Shown here in pieces: positions 37,451 to 49,056 of a stretch of 64,000 bases of DNA. The position numbers and the translations under genes were made by a program. Where the stretch lies: contig JAOVFP010000003.1 in assembly GCA_025738555.1 (NCBI GenBank), forward strand, positions 6,386,001 to 6,450,000. The letters run 5' to 3'. The stretch is from Cyathus striatus (lineage: Eukaryota > Basidiomycota > Agaricomycetes > Agaricales > Nidulariaceae). Numbering within the stretch: position 1 is the stretch's first letter; each line of letters begins with the position of its first letter. Under the pieces are notes generated by a model that had not been told where the DNA came from, made no database searches, and saw only the letters and a list, made by a program, of their open reading frames with translations.

Positions 37451-38477
37451 AAATAGAGAACTCACTGTATTATTATCTTGCTAGTGGTAATGAAGTGGTA
37501 CACTGTGACTTCTATATAATAATAACAGGTATTCCTTACTGTCCCCCATACTGTAAAGGAAAATTCTGAAGGGCCATACAGTACAGTATTGTTTTACAGA
37601 TGGCCATATTATGGTATATGGTTACATGTTTGAATTTTCTCATTTATATAGAAAGAAATTAGTTCATATGTAAAGTAGTTCTTCAACAATGACTGCATGA
37701 ACTCTTGGCATAAAGGTCTAGAGTCATTTATCACAAGCTTTAGGCTTCACGAAGAAACAAGTGGTAAGGACGCTTAATTGAAGTCGTTCACAAGAACCAT
37801 GAATAGCATCTTATGATCAAAGATATAAGAGGCCATGTTAGCAACCACCCACCGAGAATTAAAACAGATAAAGGCAAGACACACAAGCTGCAGGCAGAAC
37901 AGAGGATGGTGTAAGATGATGGTAGATCTAAAAGGTACATAGTGACAACGTTAAGGGGCAATGGTGCCATATATTTATGCCAGGTTTTACTTTGAAGTTC
38001 CTAGAGGCACTACTCACTATCTGAATGGCGTAAAATGAACTGACAATTTGGTCAAAGCTTGACAATGTCAAGAATGTGGATGGATGTGTGCCATTAGCGA
38101 TGCGAGGTCTTTCAGCTGTGGATCTTTGAGGGGTCGCAGCCTAAGCAGGTACAGAGGATCATGAGTGAGCACAGGTCACCAGTTACTGGCAAGCAGGAAT
38201 TTGGTGACAATGGGAGCGGCAAAATGCAATATGGTTAAGATGTTGAAATCAACATACAGAGACACCCCCGATGATGCTTCACTAACTGTATCATCATACA
38301 TACACACAATACTTGTACTGACAATGAATGATGACAGATTCAGCATGAGGGGCGATTATGCATTATTACTGTCCATACAATTACATCAATAAAAGGGTAT
38401 ACAATAAATCTACATATTAAGATCAGACTACTGAAGCGCCAGTGAGTGAGCCACATACCCAGTCAACAAAATTCCAA
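37451..38477. other. Spacer inside P1, no gene seen
   Basis: Sequence between the transposase stop and the captured fragment. Small frames exist on both strands but none has domain-like composition. Confidence 0.45.
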
Positions 38478-39200
38478 TCACCCCGCTTCAGTGATAGTTC
38501 TACAACCAAGACACCAATCTCCATCGTATAAAACTGCCACCTGGCCGGGTGTGACAGCATGCTGAGGTTCATCAGGTACAATTAGCAGCCCCCCGTCAGA
38601 TCTGTATATGAAAAGTTAGCGATGGTAAAGTGATAGTGCAGAGATGGCATACCGTGTAACAGTACAATCCACTGCTTTCGTCTGATAGTTGTGCATAGCT
38701 TTCAACCAAATGCCTTCGGGAGAATCGAGACCAATAGGTGGGGAATCTTGCCATATCCAGTTAAACATCAGTACATAAACTGTCATCATATACAACAATT
38801 CATGCTCTCTATTGCCATGTCATAAGGATTTCGAACTGGAACGAGAGAAGAGAGACGAATGCAGGAGCGACATGTATAGAGTTATCTTCCGGATTCTTAC
38901 GCACTATGAACACCTTCTCCAGTAACCCAGGCAAGCGTGCGTTTTCTCCTATGGTAAAGTTCCATAACCCTTGGTGTTGGGTGATAACCTTACCACTGAA
39001 TACCTCATAAACGGGCCTGGGAGTTCGAGTGAGGTAATTCACTATTTAAACCATGAGCATCACACTTCAGCAAAAGTGAATATGGAAGATGAACATAGAA
39101 ACCTGCAGAAGCTGCACTTCTTGCCCATGAAGCATATACCCATGCTATCACAACGTTCAGCGTTATGTAGACCAGCAGAAAACATCTGGATTAGGGCTTG
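38478..39200 (-). pseudogene. Captured C-terminal fragment of a tRNA 2-thiouridylase (TRMU/MnmA family)
   Basis: Reading the minus strand from about 39,190 the order is: AERCDSMGICFMGKK (the GICF.G motif with the second catalytic Cys), NYLTRTPRPVYEVFSGKVI, HQGLWNFTIGENARLPG, VFIVRKNPEDNSIHV. After a gap come NWIWQDSPPIGLDSPEG and, beyond a short intron, the terminal [18 protein letters not shown] then [12 protein letters not shown] and TGA at 38,478. TRMU enzymes (Slm3/Mtu1 in fungi) thiolate the wobble uridine of mitochondrial tRNAs. The N-terminal ATP-binding PP-loop half is absent, and one junction near 38,830 does not splice cleanly. It sits antisense between the two genes of P1, so it is best read as a host gene piece taken up by the transposon. 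Confidence 0.8.
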
Positions 39201-39592
39201 GGGCGAAAATATGGATGCTGGAGTCTATAAACATTGTTCCTGAAGCGGCTAAAATTTAAAATAAAGTAGATAAGCAAGAGTTATGAGGAAGATAAGTATG
39301 ACTTGCTGAAACCGATGTAGTTATGAGTACAGATGCCTTTATTCCATGATAGCCTTACTCTTGGTTATGAAAAGGTCAGTGTAGATGTACGGGCACTGGC
39401 ATACTCATCTGTGAAAGGGAAGAGATATTGACGAGCATGTGCTAGCCAAATAGTGTGAGGATTTTGCCAAACACTAGTAAAGTCAACAGGGTCCATGCCG
39501 CTTTCTTTCCTTCTTTCCCCCTCAATCCATCCCTTTCTTTCTTCCCCTCACCAATCTCACCATTCATTTCGTTCTCTGTTGCTCTCTTAATT

Positions 39593-41972
39593 ATGGATGG
39601 TAACAGTTTGCTATCATCTTTATACTCTGATGACCTCTCATTTCTCGATACTCCACCTTTAGAGCAATATCAATCTCATCGTTCCAGTAATCATTGGTCT
39701 GGAGTAGGGCCAAGTTCCTTGGTATGTGAATATCAAGCTCCTCTATCTTTCATTGATTCCATGGCACCATAGACCCCTCAGAACTTTCAAGTTGGACACC
39801 AGACTATGCTGAATGTACTTAGATCAGCGATACACGATATGTTGATTAGCTCAGGCAATGAGGCATATACCCGTCTTTGGCAGCAGTCGATTTCTTCTAA
39901 GGCTGAGCTAGATGCTCAGAGGTATGTGAAATTGTCTTATTTTGTATATTCTAAGCTTACAAACATGTCTATGGACATTAGGAGTCTCGTCACTATCCTC
40001 CAGTCCACTCTCACTACTGTAAACACAACTTCGTCTTCAGTAACAACACCTCGCGGTCCATCTTCCTCCAGTCATGGTATCGCACCACCTGCTGTATTGT
40101 CTGGTCCTGTACTGGCAGCTGTAAAGGATGAGTATCCTTCTGTTCAGTTCTTTCACGAGAGCGATTGGGATCAATGGAGAGCTAAGACCAGAAATAGTTA
40201 TAATCGCCATGCGTTTTTAGAGACCGAGGATGGCACTGTGGTTAGTGAATATCGGCGGCGCGAGTTTTCCAAGGTTTCCACTGCAGCTTTCAATCAGCTG
40301 TATTTCGAGTGATTGGATCCTGTTACTTGGGGTAAGCGCCTACAGAAGGCAGCTGACTATTACAACTCCCAGATGTGCAACGCATTTCCAGAGTTTCGGT
40401 ATTGTTCCAGGAATTGGAAGTCAGAAAAGTTCACAACACTCAAATTTTCTGAATGGAATCGGGACTATCGAGTACCTGGAACTTTACCACGTCGTAAGTA
40501 TATTAACTTTCCTAGCATATCATTCTGATACTTTTCAGGGGACGAATCTTCAAGCAGTGGGAGTACCACTGCTCAACCACCTCGCAAGAAGCAAAAGCTG
40601 AAGGCAGAACCGATGTCAGAGGCGGATGAGATGTCCGAGCTACAGGACAGTGATATCAAGAACTTGGGGGCAAGATCTTTTAAGCCCAAAGTAGAGTTGG
40701 AACCGATGGTGGTGGATAAAGTTAATGGCAAGAGAACTCATCGAGTGCGTGATTCACTTCTCCATTTTACATCGATCTGATTTAACTTTTTCATAGCGAA
40801 ATCCACTGTGAGTATGTAGGATTTCAGCTGACGGAATTTCTAACCCTTGTAGCGCTGGAATACATATACCATCAATGCTGTCTTCTACTCCCGCTACAGC
40901 CGCTTCAGCTCCCCCAGCCATAGCTGTTACACCTCGTTCTGGTGCAAGCGTATCCCCCCCCACGGGGTCTGCTGCTTCTCCCTCTGGATCGAAAATCCCG
41001 CCGCACACCGTGACCGTTGTTTCATGTGTATATCCCCAAGCTGCGGCCATCACTCCTCTATCCGCAACAATTGTATCTACCCCCACAGGGGATGTCATAG
41101 CTCCCCCTCACTCCGGTGCGTCCCCAGTCACACTAGCAGCACCCGCTACTCGTTCACCCACATCTCTTCTAGCAGCAGCCATCATTTCTCCATCAGAAAC
41201 GAGCGTATCCCCTCCCTCTAGGGCAATTTCACCTCCCTCCAGTTCGGTCGTATCTCCTCCTGCTGGGAATGTTGTACCCCCCTCTCGCTCCGGTGTGTCT
41301 ACAGCTGTTCTAGTAGCACCTCCCTCTCGTTCACCTGTATCCCCTCTAGCAGTGGCCATCATTTCTCCATTGGAAACGAGTGTATCCCCCACCAGGGCTG
41401 CTTCACCTCCCTCTGGTGTGAGCATAGTAGCCCCTGCCTCTGGTTCACCTGTATCTTCCCCTGCTATGGCCGTCACTCCTTCATCTGCAATGAGTATATC
41501 TCCCCTCGCTAAGGCTGCTGCGCCTCCCCCTGGTGCAAGCCTGTCTCCCCCCTCTGACCCGGGTATTGCTTCCTCAGCTGCCTTCGTTACTCCTCCCTCT
41601 GGTAACACGATTGTTACTTGCTCAACAGCAAGCGTCTCTCCCCCACACGCCGTGGCATCTCAAGCTCAAGATGAACGATTCCCTTGTATTACATCTGGTG
41701 TAACAACCGGCAAGAAAATGTGGATATCGACTGCACGTACCGCTCGGTAAGTTTACATTTTTCAGAAGTTTCATTTCTCAACTACTTTGATAGGAATCTC
41801 TATGCTGCCGATTACATTAAGATATTCCCGAACACTACTGTTCCCGATTTCAAGATAGTATGGGATACTCTCGTGCCAGAATCCGTTAAAGCTGCAAGTT
41901 GATATATCTACGACAAATCTTTGCTTACATTCATCTCATCAGGATTACAAAGCTCGCTTGAAAGCCAAATAA
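39593..41972 (+). pseudogene. Second conserved gene of P1 (unknown function), spliced, one in-frame TGA
   Basis: ATG at 39,593. Introns include 39,722-39,781 (removing an apparent TAG), one near 40,495-40,540 (GTAAGT to TTTTCAG), two around an 11-nt exon near 40,798, and one near 41,746-41,793. The conserved core is FFHESDWDQWRAKTRNSY (near 40,148), then LDPVTWGKRLQKAADYY, FPEFRYC and NWKSEKF (near 40,395). I recall a similar TWG...Y...FP.(F/L)RLC..NWK pattern in many uncharacterised basidiomycete proteins. A 290-residue Ser/Pro/Ala-rich region with repeated SPPSG units follows. The end is NLYAADYIKIFPN..FKIVWDTL..., also part of that family as I recall it. The only lesion seen is TGA at 40,310. 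Same strand as the transposase, so a plausible accessory protein of the element. Confidence 0.65.
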
Positions 41973-42332
41973 CATGCTCTAGTGTTCTGGTTCTCTGTTC
42001 TGCCTAGTACTATTGTACGTTCTTCCTCTCTTGTACCCATGTCCGTCACTTTGCTGTTATTGGGGAGGTTTGGTATTCTTTTCTTGGGATGCTTCAGTTA
42101 TGCTCAGATATACTCACATTTCGTTACGCTCCGTAGCTTTCAGTAATACTCAGTAATTCTCATATATTATCTGTAATAATCTGAGTAGTTTGCGAATACA
42201 TACTCAGCTGTGCTCAGTTTTAGCCGCTGATTAGATCTGAAAAACATCAAAATTAATGATTTGTTCTGAAAATATCTGAGCTCATAATTTTTCAGTTTTT
42301 CTCGGATCAACCCTGCGGAAGTTCTGACTGGG

Positions 42333-42960
42333 ATTGAAGTCTTGGGGGGTAGGGAGTGGGATGCAGAGGATACTAATACAACATCTATGGCAGAAGGAAT
42401 CAAAATGGGCATAGTGAGTAAAATAGGAATGAATAATGGTAGTTGAGGAAATAATGATAGTTCTAATGCAGAACTGTTTCAATGAATACTGGAACTTAGA
42501 CAGGCAGGAAGATCTGGGAGTGATGTGGTGGATAAATAGGAGTGAATAGATTGGGTGTCACTGTCAATGCTGGTAATATCAGTGTCAGTGAGAACAGTAT
42601 TGCTGCTCCAGATAGGACTGGTAATAATAGAGTGAGGAGATGGAAGAAGAGAGGGTGGTAGTGACAGGGTGTCTTTGTGGGAAAGGATACTGAATGGGCT
42701 AAATAGCCAAGGCGAAAACTCTGGTGGATGTGTAGGTAGTGGTGATAAAATTAACAGCAGGTCCTCAGGTATGGTATGTGTTGACAGAAACCAGGGGCTG
42801 AACTTATAGGTGAACACAGATGATGGAAAAAGGATCTTAGTATTATTTGTTGATACAAGTATTTGTAGTTTATGTGTATATTACAAAGTCATAAACTATA
42901 CAGTACTCTAATATATCTATTGTATATATGTATTGCTCCATGGCTTGTTTGCCTATAGCT
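42333..42960. other. Flank of P1; weak minus-strand frame
   Basis: Contains the right half of the frame split by P1 (to about 42,447) and a minus-strand Pro/Ser-rich frame at 42,479-42,817 (SLPPSLLPSPHSIITS) without recognisable domain. Confidence 0.35.
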
Positions 42961-42976
42961 TTGATTCTTAAATATA

Positions 42977-43702
42977 TTACATAATCGGAATTCCAACATG
43001 TGTTACTTCACAATCTGGTGGGTACAAAGTTGATACAGGGTGTACTTTCTTGTCAACTTGTTTGTATGCAGTGAAGGCCTTTAGATTCTGTCCTTCTATG
43101 GTAACATCCTCTGGATAAATAATATATTCATTGTCATATTCTGATATGTACTTGGTTACAACTTTAAATGGTTCCTCCTCTATATCACTAGTGTGGGAAA
43201 TTTCAGTATAATGGCAGTAGAGAGGGGGTTGTATGAGCATGGGGAACTTGATGAAATTGAAGTTACACTTCAATTTCCAAGTTACATGCAATGGTGATTC
43301 ATTAATAACTTGGTACTTGTATTTTGATATTATAGGTATAAGTGAGTTTGGTGTAATATGCAAGTTCATGAGTAATAAATTAGCACTGTTATGTAACAGG
43401 CTTATAGACTGGTGTAGTGGTGTAATTATTCCTTCAAAATTTAGTACTTGTAGTTGTTGTAATAGTCGTAAGTGCACTTGTAATTGTGGGTATAATAGTG
43501 AAAAATAGTATATGTTGTACTTATAAAGTGATTTATAAGTGCTAACAATATACTGAGTATTGTGTTGTAATGTCATATTGTGTTGTAAAGTATTAGAGTG
43601 TAGGTTTGAAGGTATATCATTATGTGACAGTGCAAGGAACTTGATAAAATTCAAGTTTACTATAATGGTTCCAGTATTATTGTTATTATTAAGCCAGTAC
43701 AT
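42977..43702 (-). pseudogene. Ty3/gypsy polyprotein fragment (segment preceding reverse transcriptase)
   Basis: The C-terminal part, SEYDNEYIIYPEDVTIEGQ (near 43,130) followed by AYKQVDKKVHPVSTLYP, resembles the segment between protease and reverse transcriptase in Ty3/gypsy polyproteins of Agaricomycetes, as I recall those sequences. A Leu/Asn-rich upstream part (LRLLQQLQVLNFEGIITPLH) precedes it. The frame is open for 241 codons but no protease or RT follows in the window, so it is a fragment. Confidence is moderate because this linker is less diagnostic than RT itself. Confidence 0.5.
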
Positions 43703-43760
43703 TGGACTTAAAGTCCAAATGTGCCAACTTAAATTAAATCCCTGGTTCGATTTTTATATA
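43680..43760 (+). other. tRNA-Leu(UAA)-like sequence
   Basis: TTGGA / CTTAAAG / TCCAA at 43,702-43,718 forms a five-pair anticodon stem with a seven-nt loop whose central triplet is UAA. About 33 nt later TCCCTGGTTCGATTTTT resembles a T-arm with B-box, which would fit a leucine tRNA with a long variable arm. D-arm and acceptor stem do not pair well. The stem is also a near-perfect palindrome (TTGGACTT, A, AAGTCCAA), so chance or another origin is possible. Confidence 0.35.
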
Positions 43761-44463
43761 ATATCTGTTTCTGTGTAATTGTAGTGTGAAAGGAAGCATT
43801 TTATGCTCATATTTACAAGTCCAGCTTGTAAATTACAAGTTAAAACATAAAATAAAGTCAAAGATGCGATTTTAGCTAATATATTTACTGTCAACAGTAG
43901 ATAAGTAGTTAAAATGAGACATAAACAAGTAAGGGAATCATAAGCACATATGTAGAGAATGGACTGTGCAAGTCCTGGGGCTCAGAAATTTCTCCCTCTT
44001 CAAGGGGGGAATTATCTGTGATTTATCCTTCCTCCATAGACAAATCAGATGTGTACACAAGCTTGGATAATGATTCTGGTGTACTGGAGCATGAGGAGGA
44101 GATTGAGGACATATAAAGGCATCAAGGATTGAGTGTACACTTGATTTCTGGTGGTATGAAGCCAGGGGGTGAGTGAGGGCATTCTGATAGGAAGTATGAG
44201 AGTACTTGTGGTAGTGGAGGTCACACATATGTGTTTGCATTCCAAAACATGTATCCAAGCATTGCTTGAAGGTATGGATGCATCATCAGAATGTCCACTG
44301 AGGCCTGTGCAATGGCATACTGCTGTAATGAAATAGCAGCAGGGGGTGAAGCAGAAGGAAGAATGACATTTGTTGGAACATTTCTAGTGGTATTGAAGTC
44401 ATTTGGAAGAGCTGAGGGGGAAGGGGAACACATATAGAGGGGTTGTGCATAACATTGTGTCAA

Positions 44464-47400
44464 GTGGTGTCAGCTAAAATTATCATTAAACCTCTGGCTT
44501 ATATGAGTGCAGTATTTATTATATGTATGAACAGGATTATTCATAAGTAATCATTGCCTATAATACTATTATGTGTACTATTGTTACACATACTCATATG
44601 TACTCATTACTTCATGTTTCTCATTATTAGTGTATTACTATTACTATTATAAGTACTCATAAATACTCATTACTGGAAGTTTCTTATTGTTATATTGAAT
44701 ATTGATTATAAACAATCATTAATCTGTACTAATTGAATATTGCTATTGTATGAATGGCTAGGTGATCATGAATAATCATTAATCTGTACTAATTGAATAT
44801 TGCTATGAATGGCTAGGTGATCATAAACAATCATTAATCTGTACTAATTGAATATGGCTATTGTATGAATGGTTAGATGATCATAAACAATTATTGATTT
44901 TTCTAATTGAATATAGTGATCATTAGTGATTATTGAGGGTTTCAAGAGTATATTCACCTACTATTACTAGATGTATGGTGATCATAAGTAATCATTAAGC
45001 ATTTGAAAAGTATATTTATCTACTTACTAAATCTAATAGTGATCATAAGTGATCATTGCAAGGGTATATTAGTATATTATTAATACTAGTAAATCGACAG
45101 TATCACATTTGTCACATTTCTCCTGCGCGTCACACATGTCACACATATTCCCGTGCATCGCATTTGTCACATTCCTCCTGTGCATCATATATGTCATGCT
45201 TATTCCCACATATCGCATTTGTCACGCTCCCTCTGCGTGTCACATATGTCACACATATTCCCACGCATCACATTTGTCTCGTTCTTCTCACAGATCACAT
45301 ATGTCACACATATTCCCGCACTTCACATATGTCACATTCTTCCTGCACATCACATATATCACACATATTCTTGCACTTTACATTTGTCACATTATTCATG
45401 CATGTCACGCTTTTGTCACATTCTACCCACACATCACATATGCCATGCTTTTTATACATGTGACACATTTGTCATGATTGTCATGCTATTCATGTGCATC
45501 ATGTTTTTGATGGATGTCACTCATCACATATGTCACATTCTTCACATGCATCAGGTATGTGATGTCTTTGATATGTGTCACATGTCATATTTGTCATACC
45601 TTTTGTATCTCAAGAATCAGAGCACCCAGTGACAGTGTTGAAAGGGTCAGTCAATGGAGGTCAATGTGTTCCACACCTTGTGTATGACCCAAGAATTATA
45701 AGGCTGAGGTGTCTCACCTTTCCATTGACAATTAGTGGCTGACCAGCTCACTGTTAATCACTGACTTAGACTCTTTTGACTGACACAGTCTGACCCAGTC
45801 ATTGACAATGCTGCACAGTGATACCACAGTTAACTGTTAGTTCATTACTTAGTGATGTAATTTAGCCTTTGATATTAACAACTTATTTATATTTGAAAAT
45901 CATGTCAATAGAAGGAAATTCAATAATAGCAGTTGTATGGACCATGTTCTGATACTAAATTGGGTAAGAACATTGTGAAATACTTGGTGAGTGTCAATTC
46001 TAGACAGTGTCTGACTGTTGAAAAGCAAGAAAGCAATGACCACTGGGCAAGAATGAGTAGAGAACTAGAGGTGTTTTCATACTTAAAAATGGATATAAAT
46101 ACTAAAAGAACTATATAACATATATCAGAAATGTGAACACATATGGAAATATAGAAGTGAATTGTGACACAATATTGCTGGGAGTAAAGATAGTTTCCAT
46201 TATCTCTTTGTATTATTAAATCTAAGAAACTGTGAAGTAGTCATGTAGAGTAAACAGATATGTGACTCAATAATGTTTGTTAAAGACATTTGTTTAACCA
46301 ATGCTTGATGCAAGAATCATAATCATCTAATGACTGAGATGTGTAAGTTTGATGTGGAATCACACATTTCACTAATCTTTCACATTTTTTATTCATCTGT
46401 GGCTCTATCACTGTTCTTTTCAATAGGGAAATATTCACTGCCATTATATCACATCTTAAGTTCTGATTGAAAAATATCTCATACCATCTAATTTCTAAAT
46501 TTCTCATATTTTTTCAATGGTACCTACATATATATGCTACATTTTCAATTTTAGTTTCTTATTATTATTACACTTCCACAATTTTCTAATTGTCATATCC
46601 CATGTGATGACCATCAATTCTACAAAAACATATTTGTTTTCTTTATTTTCTTTGTTATAATAAATTACTCTGTGCATTTGGATACTTTGCTTCTGTAACA
46701 ATTTGAACAATAGAATGGATATATAGGTAACCACATACACATGATCAACTTCTCTCCCTTTATGTTAAGTATTCAGTACCTTATAATTCCCCTTCTCACT
46801 GTGCATTCAGACTCCACAAGTGTGAGTAAATGTAATAGCAAAAATAAGTATACATACTTACTCATGTTATATCCTGTATTTGATGAATAAAACTTGAGAT
46901 ATTTTACTTGTGATTACAGGTCTAAAAAGTGATGGAAAATATGACATTTGCAAAAATCTTGTGTTGCACCTGAAATATGCAACAAGTGTTAAAACATGTG
47001 AAACACCTCAAAAACATGACAAGTGTGACACTATTAAGAATGTGACATGTATAAAAACCATGACACATTAGTAAAGTGTGACAATCATGACACATGTGTC
47101 ACACATGTGAAAAGTGTGGCATATGTGATGTGTGAGTAGAATGTGACAAAAGCGTGACACGCATGAATAGCATGACAAATGTAAATCATGGGAATATGTG
47201 TGACATATATGACATGCAGGAAGAATGTGACATATGTGAAGCACGGGAATATGTGTGACATATGTGACACATGGGAGGAATGTGACATGTGGGAGGAATG
47301 TGACATGTGGGAGGAATGTGACATGTTCATTCATACAATAGCTATATTCAATTAGTACAGATTAATGATTGTTTATGATCACCTAGCCATTCATAGCAAT

Positions 47401-47755
47401 ATTCAATTAGTACAGATTAATGATTATTCATGATCACCTAGCCATTTATACAATAGCAATATTCAATTAGTACAGATTAATAATTGTTTATGATCACCTA
47501 ACCATCCATACTAATATTCAATATAACAATAAGAAACTTCCAGTAATGAGTATTTATGAGTACTTATAATAGTAATAGTAATACACTAATAATAAGAAAC
47601 ATGAAGTAATAAGTACATATGAGTATGTGTAACAATAGTACACATAATAGTATTATAGGCAATGATTACTTATGAATAATCCTGTTCATACATATAATAA
47701 ATACTGCACTCATATAAGCCAGAGGTTTAAGGATAATCATTGGCTGACACTAATT
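44464..47755. mobile_element. F1: foldback / MULE-like element with very long inverted repeats, 9-bp target duplication TTGTGTCAA
   Basis: TTGTGTCAA occurs at 44,455-44,463 and 47,756-47,764. Inside, the left arm (44,464-44,900) and the complement of the right arm (47,755-47,340) match closely for hundreds of bases, starting GTGTCAGC and including TTTATTATATGTATGAACAG. Both arms continue into TGATCATAAACAATCATTA repeats (period about 60) and then CACATATGTCACA repeats (45,090-45,600 direct; 46,980-47,330 inverse). The middle (45,650-46,970) has only short frames and no transposase. A 9-bp duplication and long TIRs are typical of Mutator-like elements. The insertion splits a minus-strand frame, and removing it restores that frame. 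Confidence 0.85.
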
Positions 47756-47924
47756 TTGTGTCAAATTAGGGGGAAAAGAAGTGGGTGGAGGTGGTATAGG
47801 AGCATAGGGAGGCTCCTGCACATAGAAAACATGCAACAGCATTGGTTGAGGACTGAAAAGTCCATGTGTAGGGGTAGGAGGTGATACTGGAGGAAGGGGA
47901 AAGAGTATTGGTGATAATAACAGC

Positions 47925-49056
47925 GAGGTCATTACACTCCTCCACGAAATCATGTAGACTCCATGTAGATTCCACCTGGACTCCAGGACTCTACCCGGAC
48001 TCTACTTGGACTTCACTTGGACTCTACTTGGACTCTACTTGGACTTCACCTGGACTTTACATATAGAAAATAATAGACTCTACATAGACTTCAGGTGGAC
48101 TCCAGGTGTGAGCTGGACTGCACCTGGAGTCTGCTGGACTCAAGCAACTGGACTCCACCTGGACTCCACCTGGATTCTACCTGGACTCTACCTGGACTCT
48201 ACCTGGACTTAAGTAAATTCAAGCACCTAGACTGAACCTGGACTCTATATGGACTCTACATGGACTCTACCTGGACTCTACCTGGACTCTACCTGGACTT
48301 TAGTAAACTCAAGCACCTAGACTGAACCTGGACTCTACATGGATTCTACCTGGACTCTACCTGGACTTTAGTAAACTCAAGCATCTAGACTGAACCTGGA
48401 CTCTACATGGACTCTACCTGGACTCTACCTGGTCTCCACTGAACTCAAGTGTATAAGCTGTACCTAAACTCTATTGTCATAGTTGACATGTTTCCCACAG
48501 TCATCATACTTGTCACACATGTGTGAAAGTGTGACATGTTGGAAAATGTTGGAAAAGTGTGACATTGAAAAATGTTAGAAAAAGTGTGGTGCCTAAGCTG
48601 TATGTAGACTCTATTGTTACATGTATGTGAAAGTGTGACATGTTGAAAAATGTTGGATAGAGTCCAGGTGGAGTCCAGGTGGAGTCCATGTAGAGTCCAT
48701 GTAGAGTCCAGGTGGAGTCCAGGTAGAGTCCAGGTAGAGTCCAGGTAGAGTCCAGGTAGAGTCCAGGTAGAGTCCAGGTAGAGTCCAGGTAGAGTCCAGG
48801 TGGAGTCCAGGTAGAGCCCAGGTAGAGTCCAGGTAGAGTCCAGGTAGAGTCCAGGTAGAGTCCAGGTAGAGTCCAGGTAGAGTCCAGGTAGAGTCCAGGT
48901 AGAGTCCAGGTAGAGTCCAGGTAGAGTCCAGGTGGAGTCCAGGTAGAGTCCACCTGAAGTCCACCTGGAGTCCACTTGGAGTCCACTTGGAGTCCACCTG
49001 GAGTCCTGGACTCTACCCGGAGTCCACCTGATCTTGTGGAGGAGTGAAATATACGG
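47925..49056. mobile_element. M2: small TIR element made of inverted 11-bp repeat arrays, 8-bp target duplication ATAACAGC
   Basis: ATAACAGC occurs at 47,917-47,924 and 49,057-49,064. The left end is GAGGTCATTACACTCCTCC. The complement of the right end is CCGTATATTTCACTCCTCC: six variable nt and the family core. From 47,950 to 48,440 units of CTACCTGGACT run one way. From 48,655 to 49,015 the complement AGTCCAGGTAG is repeated with an 11-bp period about 30 times. A short TGTGACATGTTGGAAAATG segment like that of M1 lies between. No coding capacity; the apparent GLYLDSTWT-type frames are translations of the 11-bp repeat. Confidence 0.88.

Larger units (their letters stand above)
33247..42332. 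mobile_element. P1: Plavaka/Tnp2-type DNA transposon, 9.1 kb, 7-bp direct repeats ATTGAAG
   Basis: ATTGAAG flanks the element at 33,240-33,246 and 42,333-42,339. The left end CCCAGTCAAAACTCGCGC and the complement of the right end CCCAGTCAGAACTTCCGC match at 15 of 18 positions, followed in both by GAGAAA..ACTGA and sub-terminal AACTGAGTATAGCTGAG-like motifs (33,280-33,360; 42,090-42,300). Inside are a transposase gene (34,198-37,450), a second conserved gene (39,593-41,972) on the same strand and a captured tRNA-thiouridylase fragment on the other strand. Plavaka is a CACTA-related group known from basidiomycetes. The sequence shows the 7-bp repeat; I have not matched it to a reported target-site length. 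Confidence 0.85.

Noticed and set aside
39455..39772. Premature TAG in the second gene of P1
   Set aside because: The TAG lies inside a 60-bp intron (39,722-39,781, GTATGT to CCTCAG) and disappears on splicing.
3357..42000. A nuclear code in which UGA means Trp
   Set aside because: In-frame TGA is frequent in several element genes, but TGG is used normally in the same genes. The Ty3 pol also has TAA, TAG and frameshifts, and CGA to TGA decay explains the positions that can be compared.
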